This document shows, piece after piece, positions 25,374 to 34,688 of a stretch of 46,818 bases of DNA. The stretch covers positions 1-46,818 of the forward strand of contig NZ_JARXAB010000038.1 in assembly GCF_029866045.1 (NCBI RefSeq), in the 5' to 3' direction. This DNA is from Ramlibacter sp. Lineage in GTDB: Bacteria > Pseudomonadota > Gammaproteobacteria > Burkholderiales > Burkholderiaceae_C. Made by a program: the position numbers and the translations under genes. The notes beneath the pieces were generated by a model. That model searched no databases, was not told the origin of the DNA, and saw only the letters and a program-made list of their open reading frames with translations. The number at the start of each line of letters is the position of its first letter. The first letter of the stretch is position 1.

Positions 25374-26366
25374 TCACTCGGTGGCCATGGCGATGTTGCG
25401 GTCCTTGACCAGTTTGCGCCATTTGTTGATTTCGGACTGCACATAGGCCGCGAATTGCTGGCTGGTCATGGCGCTCGGCTCGGTGGACTCACGCGAGAAA
25501 AGCTCGCGCATCTCGGGCGTGTCGGCGATAGCGCGGATTTCCTGGTTCAGGCGGTCGACCATGGCCCGCGATGTCTTGGCCGGCGCGAAGATGCCCCACC
25601 AGGATTCGACGTCAAACCCAGGGAGGACGTCGCCCACCGTGGGCAGTTCGGGCGTGAACTTTGAGCGCTGCGCCGAGGTCACCGCGATGGCGCGGATCTG
25701 GCCGCCCTTGAGCGGGCCGGCGATCGAGGCGGCGGTGGTCACCATGATCTGCAGGTTGCCGCCGATCATGTCGGTGGCGGCATTGGAAATGCCCTTGTAG
25801 GGGACGTGCACCGCGTTGCCGGTGGCCATCGCGTTGAGCAACTCGCCCGCGAGGTGTCCGGTCGATCCCTGGCCGGCGGAGCCGAAGTTCACGTCCTTTT
25901 TCGGCCCGCGTATCGCCTTGAGCACGTCGCCTACGTTGGCGTAGGGCGCATTGGCTGGCGTCACCAGCAGCATGGGGCCGCGATTGAGCATGGCCACCGG
26001 CTCGAAGGCCTTAATCGGGTCATAGGGCAGTTTGGCCTGCACCGCGGCGTTGGTGCTGAAGCTCACCGAGTTGAGCAACAGCGTGGTGCCGTCGGGCGTC
26101 GCCGTCGCCACCGCCTGGGCCCCGATCGCGCCGCCGGCGCCTGGCTTGTTCTCGACGACCACGGTGATGCCGTTGCGGCTGGCCATTCGTTGAGCCAGGG
26201 CCCGCGCGAACACGTCGTTGCTGCCGCCTGGCGAGAAAGGCACGACGAGTCGGATGTTCTTCGGCAGATCCTGGGCCTGCGCGGAGGCGTAGGTGGCCGA
26301 AAAGGCAGCGAGGGCCGCGAGGCACAGGCCGCCGACGTGCCGCAGGGGGCGGAAAGAGTAGGTCAT
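25374..26366 (-). CDS. TctC/Bug-family periplasmic solute-binding protein
   Basis: A 330-residue secreted binding protein. The signal peptide has a basic start (MTYSFRPLRHVGG), a hydrophobic core and a likely cut after ASAQA before QDLP. Bug-family landmarks follow: NIRLVVPFSPGGSNDVFAR, VVVENKPGAGGAIGAQAVATATPDGTTLLLNS, NFGSAGQGSTGHLAGELLN and VPYKGISNAATDMIGGN. It should bind a carboxylate in the periplasm. AGGAG precedes the ATG; an upstream in-frame Met would disrupt the signal peptide. It lies between the CitE-like and CoA-transferase genes, so its ligand is probably the substrate of this operon. No TctAB membrane genes are present nearby. Confidence 0.9.
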   Translation of the reverse strand: MTYSFRPLRHVGGLCLAALAAFSATYASAQAQDLPKNIRLVVPFSPGGSNDVFARALAQRMASRNGITVVVENKPGAGGAIGAQAVATATPDGTTLLLNSVSFSTNAAVQAKLPYDPIKAFEPVAMLNRGPMLLVTPANAPYANVGDVLKAIRGPKKDVNFGSAGQGSTGHLAGELLNAMATGNAVHVPYKGISNAATDMIGGNLQIMVTTAASIAGPLKGGQIRAIAVTSAQRSKFTPELPTVGDVLPGFDVESWWGIFAPAKTSRAMVDRLNQEIRAIADTPEMRELFSRESTEPSAMTSQQFAAYVQSEINKWRKLVKDRNIAMATE

Positions 26367-26416
26367 GGCTTGTCTCCTGGTTGTTGTCTGGGCGAGGGTG
26401 AATGCGGTTTCTTGCG

Positions 26417-27292
26417 TCAAGCGTCGGCGCCGATCAGGCCGTGCCGCCTGGCCTCGGCCAGGATGGTCTCGGCCCGGTCAATGAAGGGACCGTCAATCAT
26501 GCGACCGCCGATCTGGAACGCGGCGAGGCCTTCGCGGGCGGCGTCGCGCGCTGCGCTCAACACCCGCCGCGCTTGCTCGATGTCGTCGGCACTCGGCCTG
26601 AAGACCTGGTTTGCCAGGGCCACCTGCCGCGGATGGATGCAACTCTTGCCGATGTAGCCGAGATCGCGCGCCATCTGGGCCTCGGCGAGGTAGCCATCCG
26701 CGTCGCCGATATTCGTGAACGCCGAGTCGAGGACGAACACGCCCGCTTCTGCTGCGGCCAGGCGCACGGCCAGCATGCAGGCGTGCACCGCGCGCGTGTC
26801 AGAGCGGCTGATGCCCAGCGGCTCGAAGAGGTCGCCAAACCCGAGCTGCAGGCCTGCCACGGCCGGGTCTGCGCTGGCCAGGGCCAGGACGCAGCGCAGC
26901 CCGCGCGGGGATTCGATATTGAGCAACAGCTGCGGGGGTGTCCGAACCTGATTGGCCTGGCAGGCGACGTCGATCAAGGCCCTGGCCTGCCGGACCTGCT
27001 CGATGGACTCGACCTTGGGCAGGTTCACCAGGCCCAGGCCTTGTCGCACCACGGCGTGCAGGTCGGCTTCGAAATGCGGGCTATCTGCGGGGTTGACTCG
27101 CACGATCAGCGTTTTGCCGCTGCGGTGCGCGGCGGACGAGGCTAGGAAGTCGCCAACCGTGGTCCGCGCTTCGCCTTTGCGTGATTCGGCCACGGCATCT
27201 TCGAGGTCGAACGAGAGCGCGTCGGCCTCGCTGGCCAGGGCCTTGGGGAAAAACTCGGGGCGGGACCCCGGGACGAAAAGCTTGCTGCGCAT
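26417..27292 (-). CDS. CitE-like CoA-ester lyase (HpcH/HpaI family)
   Basis: A 291-residue TIM-barrel enzyme. CitE-type landmarks are RSKLFVPGSRPEFFPKAL at the start, DALSFDLEDAVAES (29-36), LIVRVNP with R65, LLLNIESPRG with metal ligand E127, GFGDLF with metal ligand D154, and GYIGKSCIHPRQV. Such stand-alone CitE proteins cleave beta-hydroxyacyl-CoA thioesters (malyl-CoA, citramalyl-CoA and similar) in a retro-aldol or Claisen manner. They are distinct from the citrate lyase complex subunit. It is the first gene of the minus-strand operon, divergent from a LysR gene. The substrate is unknown, but the CoA-transferase in the operon would supply a CoA thioester. Confidence 0.88.
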   Translation of the reverse strand: MRSKLFVPGSRPEFFPKALASEADALSFDLEDAVAESRKGEARTTVGDFLASSAAHRSGKTLIVRVNPADSPHFEADLHAVVRQGLGLVNLPKVESIEQVRQARALIDVACQANQVRTPPQLLLNIESPRGLRCVLALASADPAVAGLQLGFGDLFEPLGISRSDTRAVHACMLAVRLAAAEAGVFVLDSAFTNIGDADGYLAEAQMARDLGYIGKSCIHPRQVALANQVFRPSADDIEQARRVLSAARDAAREGLAAFQIGGRMIDGPFIDRAETILAEARRHGLIGADA

Positions 27293-27350
27293 CTACGGGC
27301 TCGAACGGTTCACGCGGAACGATGCTGGCCAGTTTGATCAGGTAGAGCAA

Positions 27351-27395
27351 AAAGAAAAACAGCAATAATGTTTCTTCAATGCAAAGTTTTTCTTT
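27351..27395. promoter_or_regulatory. Perfect inverted repeat in the CitE/LysR divergent promoter region
   Basis: AAAGAAAAAC (27351-27360) and GTTTTTCTTT (27386-27395) are exactly complementary and separated by 25 bases. They lie in the only strongly AT-rich patch between the catabolic operon and its divergent LysR gene. The spacer holds dyad-like ATGTTTCTTCAAT. A LysR binding region is a reasonable guess. Confidence 0.45.
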
Positions 27396-27416
27396 CTTTT
27401 GAGGGGGCTCTCGCCT

Positions 27417-28301
27417 GTGAACACTGCCTTCCTTCAAAACTTCCTCGCAGTCCTGGAACACGGCTCCATCGCCGAGGCTGCGCGGCGCCGGTTGCTGACG
27501 CCGGCGGCCATCGCCCAGCAGCTGCGCGCCCTGGAGCGGGAGATCGGGGCCCCCCTCGTCGTCCGCTCAGGCCGGCAAGTCGTGGCCTCCGACGTGGGCC
27601 GGCGCGTAGCGGCCAAGGCGCACACCGTCCTGGCGGGCCTGGACGCCTTGCGGGCCGCAGCGCACGATGACGAGCAGCTCACCGGCGAGCTGCGCCTGGG
27701 TGCCGGCCCCAATGCCCTCACCGGGCTGGTCCCTGACCTGCTCAGTGGCATGGTGAAGCGTTCCCCGCGCCTTAACGTGTTCGTCCAGCCGGCCTACTCG
27801 GTGGACATGTACCCGGCGGTCCTCAAGGGCGAGCTGGACGCAGCCATTGTGATGGAGTCCCCCTCCCCCTTGCCCAAGGCACTCGAGTGGCAACTGTTGC
27901 GCGAGGAACCCCTGGGTCTGCTGGCGCCCGCTCGCCTTGCGGGCAGCGACCCGCATGCCCTGCTTCGCACCGAGCCCTACATCCGTTTCGATCGTCACCA
28001 GTGGGGCAGCCAGCAGGCCGAGCGTTACCTGCAGCGGCAGGGGATCACGCCGCTTGAACGCTTCGAGATCAATTCGCTGGCTGCGATCGCGGTGATGGTC
28101 GACCGCGGACTCGGCGTGTCCCTGGTGCCCGAGTGGATGCGGCCCTGGCCCGAGGGCGTGCGCCTGGTACACCTGCCGCTGCCCTACCCGAGCGAGCCGC
28201 GGCGCATCGGCATGATCTGGTCGCGGTCGTCCAGCCGCCCTCGCCTGCTTCAGGCGCTGCGCGAGGAGGCGGTCCGTCGCTCCCGGGGCTTGTCGACCTA
28301 G
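27417..28301 (+). CDS. LysR-family transcriptional regulator of the catabolic operon
   Basis: A regulator of 294 residues. The helix-turn-helix reads FLQNFLAVLEHGSIAEAARRRLLTPAAIAQQLRALEREIGAPLVVRSGR. The effector domain includes LRLGAGPNALTGLVPDLLSGM, KGELDAAIVMESP and NSLAAIAVMVDRGLGVSLVPEWM. The start is assigned to GTG 27417, which has GAGGGGG about nine bases upstream and matches the family length; a TTG at 27399 is in frame. It is transcribed away from the CitE-TctC-CoA-transferase-dioxygenase-MFS operon, the standard layout for a LysR activator and its target, and the intergenic inverted repeat supports this. The effector is probably a pathway intermediate. Confidence 0.87.
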   Translation: MNTAFLQNFLAVLEHGSIAEAARRRLLTPAAIAQQLRALEREIGAPLVVRSGRQVVASDVGRRVAAKAHTVLAGLDALRAAAHDDEQLTGELRLGAGPNALTGLVPDLLSGMVKRSPRLNVFVQPAYSVDMYPAVLKGELDAAIVMESPSPLPKALEWQLLREEPLGLLAPARLAGSDPHALLRTEPYIRFDRHQWGSQQAERYLQRQGITPLERFEINSLAAIAVMVDRGLGVSLVPEWMRPWPEGVRLVHLPLPYPSEPRRIGMIWSRSSSRPRLLQALREEAVRRSRGLST

Positions 28302-28325
28302 GTCTGGCCAGTTGTCTTTTGCGGC

Positions 28326-28805
28326 TCAGGCCTGTGCGAGGTAAGTCCCGCTCTTGCCCCCGCGCTTTTCGATCAGCTGCACATCGCCGATCGCCATGCC
28401 CTTGTCCATCGCCTTGAGCATGTCGTAAATGGTGAGCAGGGCCACCTGCACTGCGGTCAGCGCCTCCATCTCGACCCCGGTCACGCCCACGGTTTCGGCA
28501 CTGCAGCGGCACCGCACTGCTGGGCCTTGCGGCTCGAGCTCGAACTCCACCGCCACCCGTGTGAGCGGAACCGGGTGGCACAGGGGGATGAGTTCGCTGG
28601 TCTTCTTGGCCGCTTGAATGCCGGCGATACGGGCCACGCCGAGCACATCGCCCTTCTTGGCGTTGCCAGCAGCCACCTGCTCAAAGGTGGCCAAAGCCAT
28701 GCGGATGCGGCCTTCTGCCACCGCCACCCGATGGGTCGGCGACTTTTTTGATACGTCGACCATATGGGCCTGGCCCTGGGCGTCAAAATGCGTCAATGGA
28801 TTCAT
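28326..28805 (-). CDS. moaC: Cyclic pyranopterin monophosphate synthase MoaC
   Basis: MoaC converts the 3',8-cyclo-GTP intermediate made by MoaA into cyclic pyranopterin monophosphate, the first stable intermediate of molybdenum cofactor. The product is 159 residues, the family length. Key residues line up closely with the well-studied enzymes: K51 (NAKKGD), H77 in LIPLCHP, E112 and E114 in [12 protein letters not shown]128 and K131 in YDMLKAMDK, and the GGKSG loop near the end. It is divergent from the BepA-type protease gene, with overlapping 5' regions of about 30 bases. No other moa gene lies in the window. Confidence 0.96.
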   Translation of the reverse strand: MNPLTHFDAQGQAHMVDVSKKSPTHRVAVAEGRIRMALATFEQVAAGNAKKGDVLGVARIAGIQAAKKTSELIPLCHPVPLTRVAVEFELEPQGPAVRCRCSAETVGVTGVEMEALTAVQVALLTIYDMLKAMDKGMAIGDVQLIEKRGGKSGTYLAQA

Positions 28806-28837
28806 GTTGGGAGTTCGGGGGGCGGCTCATCCGCCTC

Positions 28838-30415
28838 ATGATACGGGCCAAGCGCGGTCAGGCTCCAACGCGCCGAACCGCCGGTGTCCTGGCGATCTTC
28901 ACCGTCGCTGGGGCCCTGGCTTTTTGGGCGCCTGGCGTGGCTGCCCAGGGCCAGCCCCGCGCCACCAGCGCCACCTTGCCGACCCTGGGTGACACCGGCG
29001 AAATGAGCGTCGGCGCCGAGCGCCGCCTGGGCGAGCGCATCGCCCGCGAGCTGCTGCGGGACCCTGACTACCTCGATGACCCGGTGCTCGGCGACTACGT
29101 CGAGCAGTTGTGGTTGCCGCTGCTGGCTGCCGCCCGCCAGCGCGGTGAGCTGGTCGGCGACATGGACGAGCGCTTCGCCTGGCGCATCCTGCTCGGGCGG
29201 GACCGAACGATCAACGCCTTCGCCTTGCCAGGCGGCTGGCTGGGCATGCACCTGGGCCTGATCTCGGCCACCGCCACCCGTGACGAGGTGGCCGCGGTGT
29301 TGGCGCACGAGCTCAGCCACGTGACCCAGCGCCACATCGCCCGGATGATGAGCCAGGACAGCCGTGTCTCGCCGATGCTCATGGGCGCCATGATCCTGGG
29401 GGCCGCAGTGGCTGCACGCAACCCAGCCATGGGCCAGGCGGTGGTGAGCGGCAGCCAGGCGGTGGCGGCGCGCAGCCAGCTCAATTTCTCGCGCGACATG
29501 GAGCGAGAGGCCGACCGGGTTGGCTTTGGCGTGCTGACCCAGGCTGGCTTTGAGCCGGAGGGAGTGGTCGCCATGTTCGAGCGGCTGGCGCAGGCCTCGC
29601 GCCTGAACGACGACGGCTCCTTTCCCTACCTGCGCACCCACCCGCTGACCACCGAGCGCATCGCCGACATGCGGGCCCGGATACCGGTGCAGGCTGCGGG
29701 CTCGACCCCGGCCCGCATTGACTTGACCCACGGTCTGGCCGCAGCTCGTGCCAAGGCGCTTTCCTCAGTCGGCGTCGACGGCCTGAGGGTGCTCGTGCGC
29801 GAAGCTCAGTCCTTGCCGGCAGACGCCCCCCTGGTGCGGCAGGCGGCAGCGCTTTATGGCGGTGCCCTGGCCAGCCTCAAGTTGAAAGACTTGGCCCAGG
29901 CGGCGCGGCTGCAAGAACGTCTGGCACGGCTGAACCTGACCGACTCCCCGGCGGTCCGGATGGTGCGCTTGCTCGGGGGCGAGATCGCCCTGGCCAAGGG
30001 TGACATCGCCAGCGCGCTGGCTGCAGCAGGCATGCGCCCCATCGCCCGCCCCGAGTTGCTGATGGCCGCCCAGGCCCTGCTGCTGCCGGCGGCACCGGGA
30101 CAGGCGGCGAGCGCCGAGGGCGCCGCCCGAGCGGCCGACTGGCTTCAGACCTGGGTGACGGACCGCCCTGGCGACGCCGCCGCCTGGGAGCTGTTGGCGC
30201 AGGCGCAGTCGGCGCGCGGCCTGCCGCTGCGCGCGCTGCGGGCCGAGTCGGAGGCGCGGGTGGCCGTACTCGATTACTCGGCCGCGATGGACAGGCTGCG
30301 CGCAGCCCAGAACCTGGCGCGGCGTGGCACCAATGACCACATCGAGGCGTCGATCATTGACGCCCGTGCCCGCCAGGTGGAGTCACTTCTTCGAGAACAG
30401 GCCGCCCAGCGCTGA
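28838..30415 (+). CDS. M48-family metalloprotease/chaperone, BepA-like
   Basis: A 525-residue secreted protein with an N-terminal signal sequence (hydrophobic 16-34, likely cut near VAAQG). The M48 protease core has the zinc motif HELSH at 157-161 within VLAHELSHVTQRH and the third ligand E222 in EREADRVG. The C-terminal half (about 290-525) is helical and rich in Ala/Leu, fitting TPR repeats. This layout is that of BepA (YfgC), a periplasmic protease and chaperone that helps assemble or remove outer-membrane beta-barrel proteins such as LptD. The start is uncertain: ATG 28838 is preferred, while ATG 28796 would overlap moaC. The 3' end overlaps the next, convergent gene by 33 bases. Confidence 0.88.
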   Translation: MIRAKRGQAPTRRTAGVLAIFTVAGALAFWAPGVAAQGQPRATSATLPTLGDTGEMSVGAERRLGERIARELLRDPDYLDDPVLGDYVEQLWLPLLAAARQRGELVGDMDERFAWRILLGRDRTINAFALPGGWLGMHLGLISATATRDEVAAVLAHELSHVTQRHIARMMSQDSRVSPMLMGAMILGAAVAARNPAMGQAVVSGSQAVAARSQLNFSRDMEREADRVGFGVLTQAGFEPEGVVAMFERLAQASRLNDDGSFPYLRTHPLTTERIADMRARIPVQAAGSTPARIDLTHGLAAARAKALSSVGVDGLRVLVREAQSLPADAPLVRQAAALYGGALASLKLKDLAQAARLQERLARLNLTDSPAVRMVRLLGGEIALAKGDIASALAAAGMRPIARPELLMAAQALLLPAAPGQAASAEGAARAADWLQTWVTDRPGDAAAWELLAQAQSARGLPLRALRAESEARVAVLDYSAAMDRLRAAQNLARRGTNDHIEASIIDARARQVESLLREQAAQR

Positions 30416-30736
30416 CTCGATCACCAAGCCGATCACCGAGTACGCCAGCGAGCCCACCAGGGCAGCGCCGAAGCCACGCACGTCGAAGCCCTCGAGCATC
30501 CCTGCGGCAGCCCAAAAGAGCAGCGCGTTGATGACGAACATGAAAAGGCCCAGGGTGAGCACGGTGACCGGCAGTGTCAGGATTACCAGTACCGGGCGTA
30601 CCACCAGATTGAGCAAGCCGATCACCCCAGCCGCGATCAGGGCCGAAATGAAGCTGGTGACGACCACGCCGCTGTAGACGTGGGCGACCAGCAGGAGCGC
30701 AGAGGCAGACAGGAGCCAGCGGAGCACAAGCTTCAT
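30383..30736 (-). CDS. Small four-helix membrane protein, YvlD/phage-holin-IV-like
   Basis: A 117-residue protein that is almost entirely membrane-embedded, with four predicted helices. Its conserved core VIGLLNLVVRPVLVILTLPVTVLTLGLFMFVINALLFW is typical of the YvlD family, which databases often label phage holin family IV. Despite the label these are ordinary chromosomal proteins of unknown function, and no phage genes lie nearby. The start at 30736 matches the family N-terminus (MKLVLRWLL). It converges on the bepA-like gene, and the last 33 bases overlap, so the two transcripts are antisense there. Confidence 0.78.
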   Translation of the reverse strand: MKLVLRWLLSASALLLVAHVYSGVVVTSFISALIAAGVIGLLNLVVRPVLVILTLPVTVLTLGLFMFVINALLFWAAAGMLEGFDVRGFGAALVGSLAYSVIGLVIESALGGLFSKK

Positions 30737-30825
30737 GCGGCCAAGAATAGCACCCGCCCCTGCGCCGGCGTGGCGGCCCTGCCGGGCGGTATCATCCGCC
30801 TCCCCGCAGCAGGGACTCAAGAGCC

Positions 30826-31299
30826 ATGGGCAGTATCCACATCACCGACATCGAAGCCGCCATCAATTATTGGCGGGAGCGCAAGCCCTCGCCCGATGGC
30901 ATCACGCTCGCCGCCGAGCTGCGGGCGCTGGCCGAGGTGTACGCGCTGATGGTCTTCCATCACGAAGATGAAGTGGCCGACAAGGGCTTTCCAAAAAAGG
31001 CCTATGAGGCCTGGCAGGCCTGGTACGACACCACGCCCGACACGCCCTGCATTGCCATCTGCTCCACCAGCCAGGGCGACGCCGAATGCAAAGGCTGCGG
31101 CCGCAGCTTCGATGAGGTGCAGCATTGGCCCGCGATGAGCCCGGCCGAAAAGCGCGCCACCTGGCGGCGCATCACCTTGCAGGGCGATGCCTGGCGGTTC
31201 AACCGCTACAGCGAAAGAGCCGCCGAAAGGGCTGCTGAGAGAGCCACGGGGAGGGCCGCCGAACGGCCTACCGAGCAGACCGCCGAAAAATCGCGATAG
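30826..31299 (+). CDS. DUF3717-DUF1289 protein with repetitive C-terminus
   Basis: A 157-residue protein of unknown function. The N-terminal part (1-65) reads ITDIEAAINYWRERKPSPDG, typical of the DUF3717 family seen in Burkholderiales. The middle (about 70-125) is a DUF1289-type domain with four cysteines in PCIAIC and ECKGCGRSFDEVQHW, a spacing that suggests metal or iron-sulphur binding. The last 30 residues repeat ERAAERAAERATGRAAERP, which looks like a slippage-expanded, charged tail. GGCGGTATCATCCGCC (30785-30800) upstream may contain its -10 element. The 130 bases after the stop (31300-31429) show no feature I can support. Confidence 0.72.
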   Translation: MGSIHITDIEAAINYWRERKPSPDGITLAAELRALAEVYALMVFHHEDEVADKGFPKKAYEAWQAWYDTTPDTPCIAICSTSQGDAECKGCGRSFDEVQHWPAMSPAEKRATWRRITLQGDAWRFNRYSERAAERAAERATGRAAERPTEQTAEKSR

Positions 31300-31429
31300 C
31301 GGTCGGTTGAGTCTCGGGCCAGCGTTCAAGCCAAAGCGGCGGCCAGCGCAGTCGCGGGCGCTGCTCCAGCGTGAGCGGCGGCGACTTCAGCCTACACCCC
31401 TGGCACCCACGCTTGCGCCTCGGGGCGTG

Positions 31430-31990
31430 CTACTTCCAGCGAATCGGCTCGATGTCCACGCTGCGCTGGGTGTCGCCGAGGGTCAGAACGCCCTCTTGCA
31501 CCGTCGCCTGCAGCTGCATGCTGCGCTGGGCCAGCCGTCCGAGCTCGACCACCGACTCGGTGGGCAGGCGGAACACTTCCAGGTTTTGCAGCCGTGCGAG
31601 CTTGCCCTCCATGCCGCGCCACCAGATGTCGGCGGCGTGGGAGAAGCAGTAGAGGCGCACCCGGTCGGCCTTGCCGCAGGCTTTGGCAACCGGTTTGTCC
31701 TCGGGTTGGCCGACCTCGACCCACAGCCGCGTTCGGCCGGTGAAATCGCGCAGCCAGAGGTCGGGCTCGTCGGGGTCAGACAGGCCGGCGCCGAAGGCCA
31801 GCTGACCGTCGCCGCCGCAATCGTCTTGCAGGGCGTGGGCATTGAGGGCCAGGGCCACCAGCCGGACCATCATTCGCTCGTCGGTCTCGCTCGGGTGGCG
31901 GGCCAGCGTCAGCGCATGGTCGGTGTAGCAGGCATGGTCGATGTCGGCCAGCTGCAGGCTGGCTTTGAACACGGTGGACTTGAGTGCCAC
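31430..31990 (-). CDS. yaeQ: YaeQ family protein
   Basis: A 186-residue protein matching the YaeQ family in length and sequence: ALKSTVFKASLQLADIDHACYTDHALTLARHPSETDERMMVRL at the start, EPDLWLRDFTGRTRLWVEVGQPE in the middle, and SVDIEPIRWK at the end. YaeQ has a PD-(D/E)XK nuclease-like fold; the DLW...WVEVGQP region is the expected active-site strand pair. The cellular role is not settled, although a link to transcription elongation (RfaH suppression) has been reported for the family. It lies seven bases after the purB stop on the same strand and is probably co-transcribed with purB. Confidence 0.9.
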   Translation of the reverse strand: MALKSTVFKASLQLADIDHACYTDHALTLARHPSETDERMMVRLVALALNAHALQDDCGGDGQLAFGAGLSDPDEPDLWLRDFTGRTRLWVEVGQPEDKPVAKACGKADRVRLYCFSHAADIWWRGMEGKLARLQNLEVFRLPTESVVELGRLAQRSMQLQATVQEGVLTLGDTQRSVDIEPIRWK

Positions 31991-31997
31991 GGGGTGC

Positions 31998-33461
<1,464 letters not shown>

Positions 33462-33507
33462 CTAGAATCAGGCTCCTTCCTGCGAACGTTTGGAGTTCTG
33501 CTTGTCC

Positions 33508-34125
33508 ATGAAATTGATTGGCGCCCTGACCAGCCCCTATGTGCGCAAGGTGCGCGTCGTGATGGCCGAGAAGAAGCTGGAGTACCAGCTCGTACTCGAA
33601 GATGTCTGGTCGGCAGACTCCACCATCAGCCAGTCCAATCCGCTGGGTAAGGTGCCCTGCCTGGTGATGGAGGGCGGCGAGGCCCTTTTCGACTCGCGCG
33701 TGATCGTCGAGTACCTGGACACGCTCTCGCCGGTGGGCAAGCTCATTCCGGTGGTGGGCCGTGAGCGGGCGGAGGTCAAGACCTGGGAAGCGCTCGCCGA
33801 CGGCGTGCTGGACGCCCTGATACTGGCCCGCCTCGAGGCGACCTGGCCGCACCGTCGCGAGGGTGAGCGAAGCCAGGCGTGGATCGATCGCCAGCTCGGC
33901 AAAACCCACGACAGCCTCAAGGCCATGAGCCAAGGCCTCGGCGACAAGCCGTTTTGCACCGGCAACTACATGACCCTGGCCGATATCGCTGTGGGCTGCA
34001 CCCTCGGCTACATCGATTTCCGCTTTCCGCAGATCGACTGGCGCAGCCCCCATCCCACTCTGGCGCGTCTGTACGAGAAGCTGATCCAGCGCCCCAGCTT
34101 CACCGACACGCAGCCGCCGGGCTGA
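33508..34125 (+). CDS. Glutathione S-transferase family protein
   Basis: A 205-residue cytoplasmic protein. The thioredoxin-like N-terminal domain (1-78) begins MKLIGALTSPYVRKVRVVMAEKKL, has NPLGKVPCLVMEGGEALFDSRVIVEYLD with the cis-Pro and the glutathione-binding Asp-Ser pair, and uses Ser at the usual catalytic position. The all-helical C-terminal domain (about 85-200) has FCTGNYMTLADIAVGCTLGYIDFR, the N-capping box region. The substrate is unknown. ATG 33508 fits the family; a TTG six codons upstream is in frame. It is followed after 29 bases by rfaE2. Confidence 0.92.
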   Translation: MKLIGALTSPYVRKVRVVMAEKKLEYQLVLEDVWSADSTISQSNPLGKVPCLVMEGGEALFDSRVIVEYLDTLSPVGKLIPVVGRERAEVKTWEALADGVLDALILARLEATWPHRREGERSQAWIDRQLGKTHDSLKAMSQGLGDKPFCTGNYMTLADIAVGCTLGYIDFRFPQIDWRSPHPTLARLYEKLIQRPSFTDTQPPG

Positions 34126-34154
34126 GCCGGCGCCTGTTGCCAACGGCTCTGGCC

Positions 34155-34688
34155 ATGGCCCTCGCCACACCCCCTTCGCCGCCCCCCGCGCCTCCCGCGC
34201 TTCCCTTGGGGCCGCCGGCCTTTCTGGACAAGATCGTCCCGCGCGCCGAGGCGGCTGCCTATGTGGCGCGCCTGCCAGGCCCGGTGATCTTCACCAACGG
34301 CGTTTTCGATGTGCTGCACCGCGGCCATGTCACCTACCTGGCACAGGCCCGGGCGCTGGGCGGCTCTTTGGTCGTGGGGCTCAACACCGACGCGTCGGCC
34401 CGCCGCCTGGGCAAGGGCCCCGAGCGCCCGCTCAACCACGAAGGGGACCGCGCCCTCATGCTGGCGGCACTGGGCAGTGTCGACCTGGTGACCTGGTTCG
34501 ACGAAGACACGCCGGTGCAGTTGCTGGGCGAACTGCGGCCTGACCTCTACGTCAAGGGCGGCGACTACGACATGGCCGCCCTGGCCGAAACCCGGCTGAT
34601 GCAAAGCTGGGGCGGACAGGCGCTGGCCATCCCCTTTGTCGACGGCTACTCGACGACCGCCCTGGTGCGGCGCATCCGCGGCGGCTAA
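34155..34688 (+). CDS. rfaE2: D-glycero-beta-D-manno-heptose 1-phosphate adenylyltransferase
   Basis: A 177-residue nucleotidyltransferase that makes ADP-heptose for the lipopolysaccharide inner core. It corresponds to the C-terminal domain of the E. coli HldE fusion. The cytidylyltransferase-fold motifs are VIFTNGVFDVLHRGHVTYL with HRGH, LVVGLNTDASARRLGKGPERPLN, PDLYVKGGDYD, and YSTTALVRRIR at the end. No kinase domain is attached, so a separate RfaE1/HldA kinase is expected elsewhere. The N-terminal 20 residues are Pro/Ala-rich and may be disordered; the start at 34155 is uncertain. The stop overlaps the convergent RND gene by four bases. Confidence 0.93.
   Translation: MALATPPSPPPAPPALPLGPPAFLDKIVPRAEAAAYVARLPGPVIFTNGVFDVLHRGHVTYLAQARALGGSLVVGLNTDASARRLGKGPERPLNHEGDRALMLAALGSVDLVTWFDEDTPVQLLGELRPDLYVKGGDYDMAALAETRLMQSWGGQALAIPFVDGYSTTALVRRIRGG

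Noticed and set aside
30383..30736. Phage remnant suggested by the holin label
   Set aside because: YvlD-like proteins are common chromosomal membrane proteins, and there are no lysis, capsid or integrase genes around.
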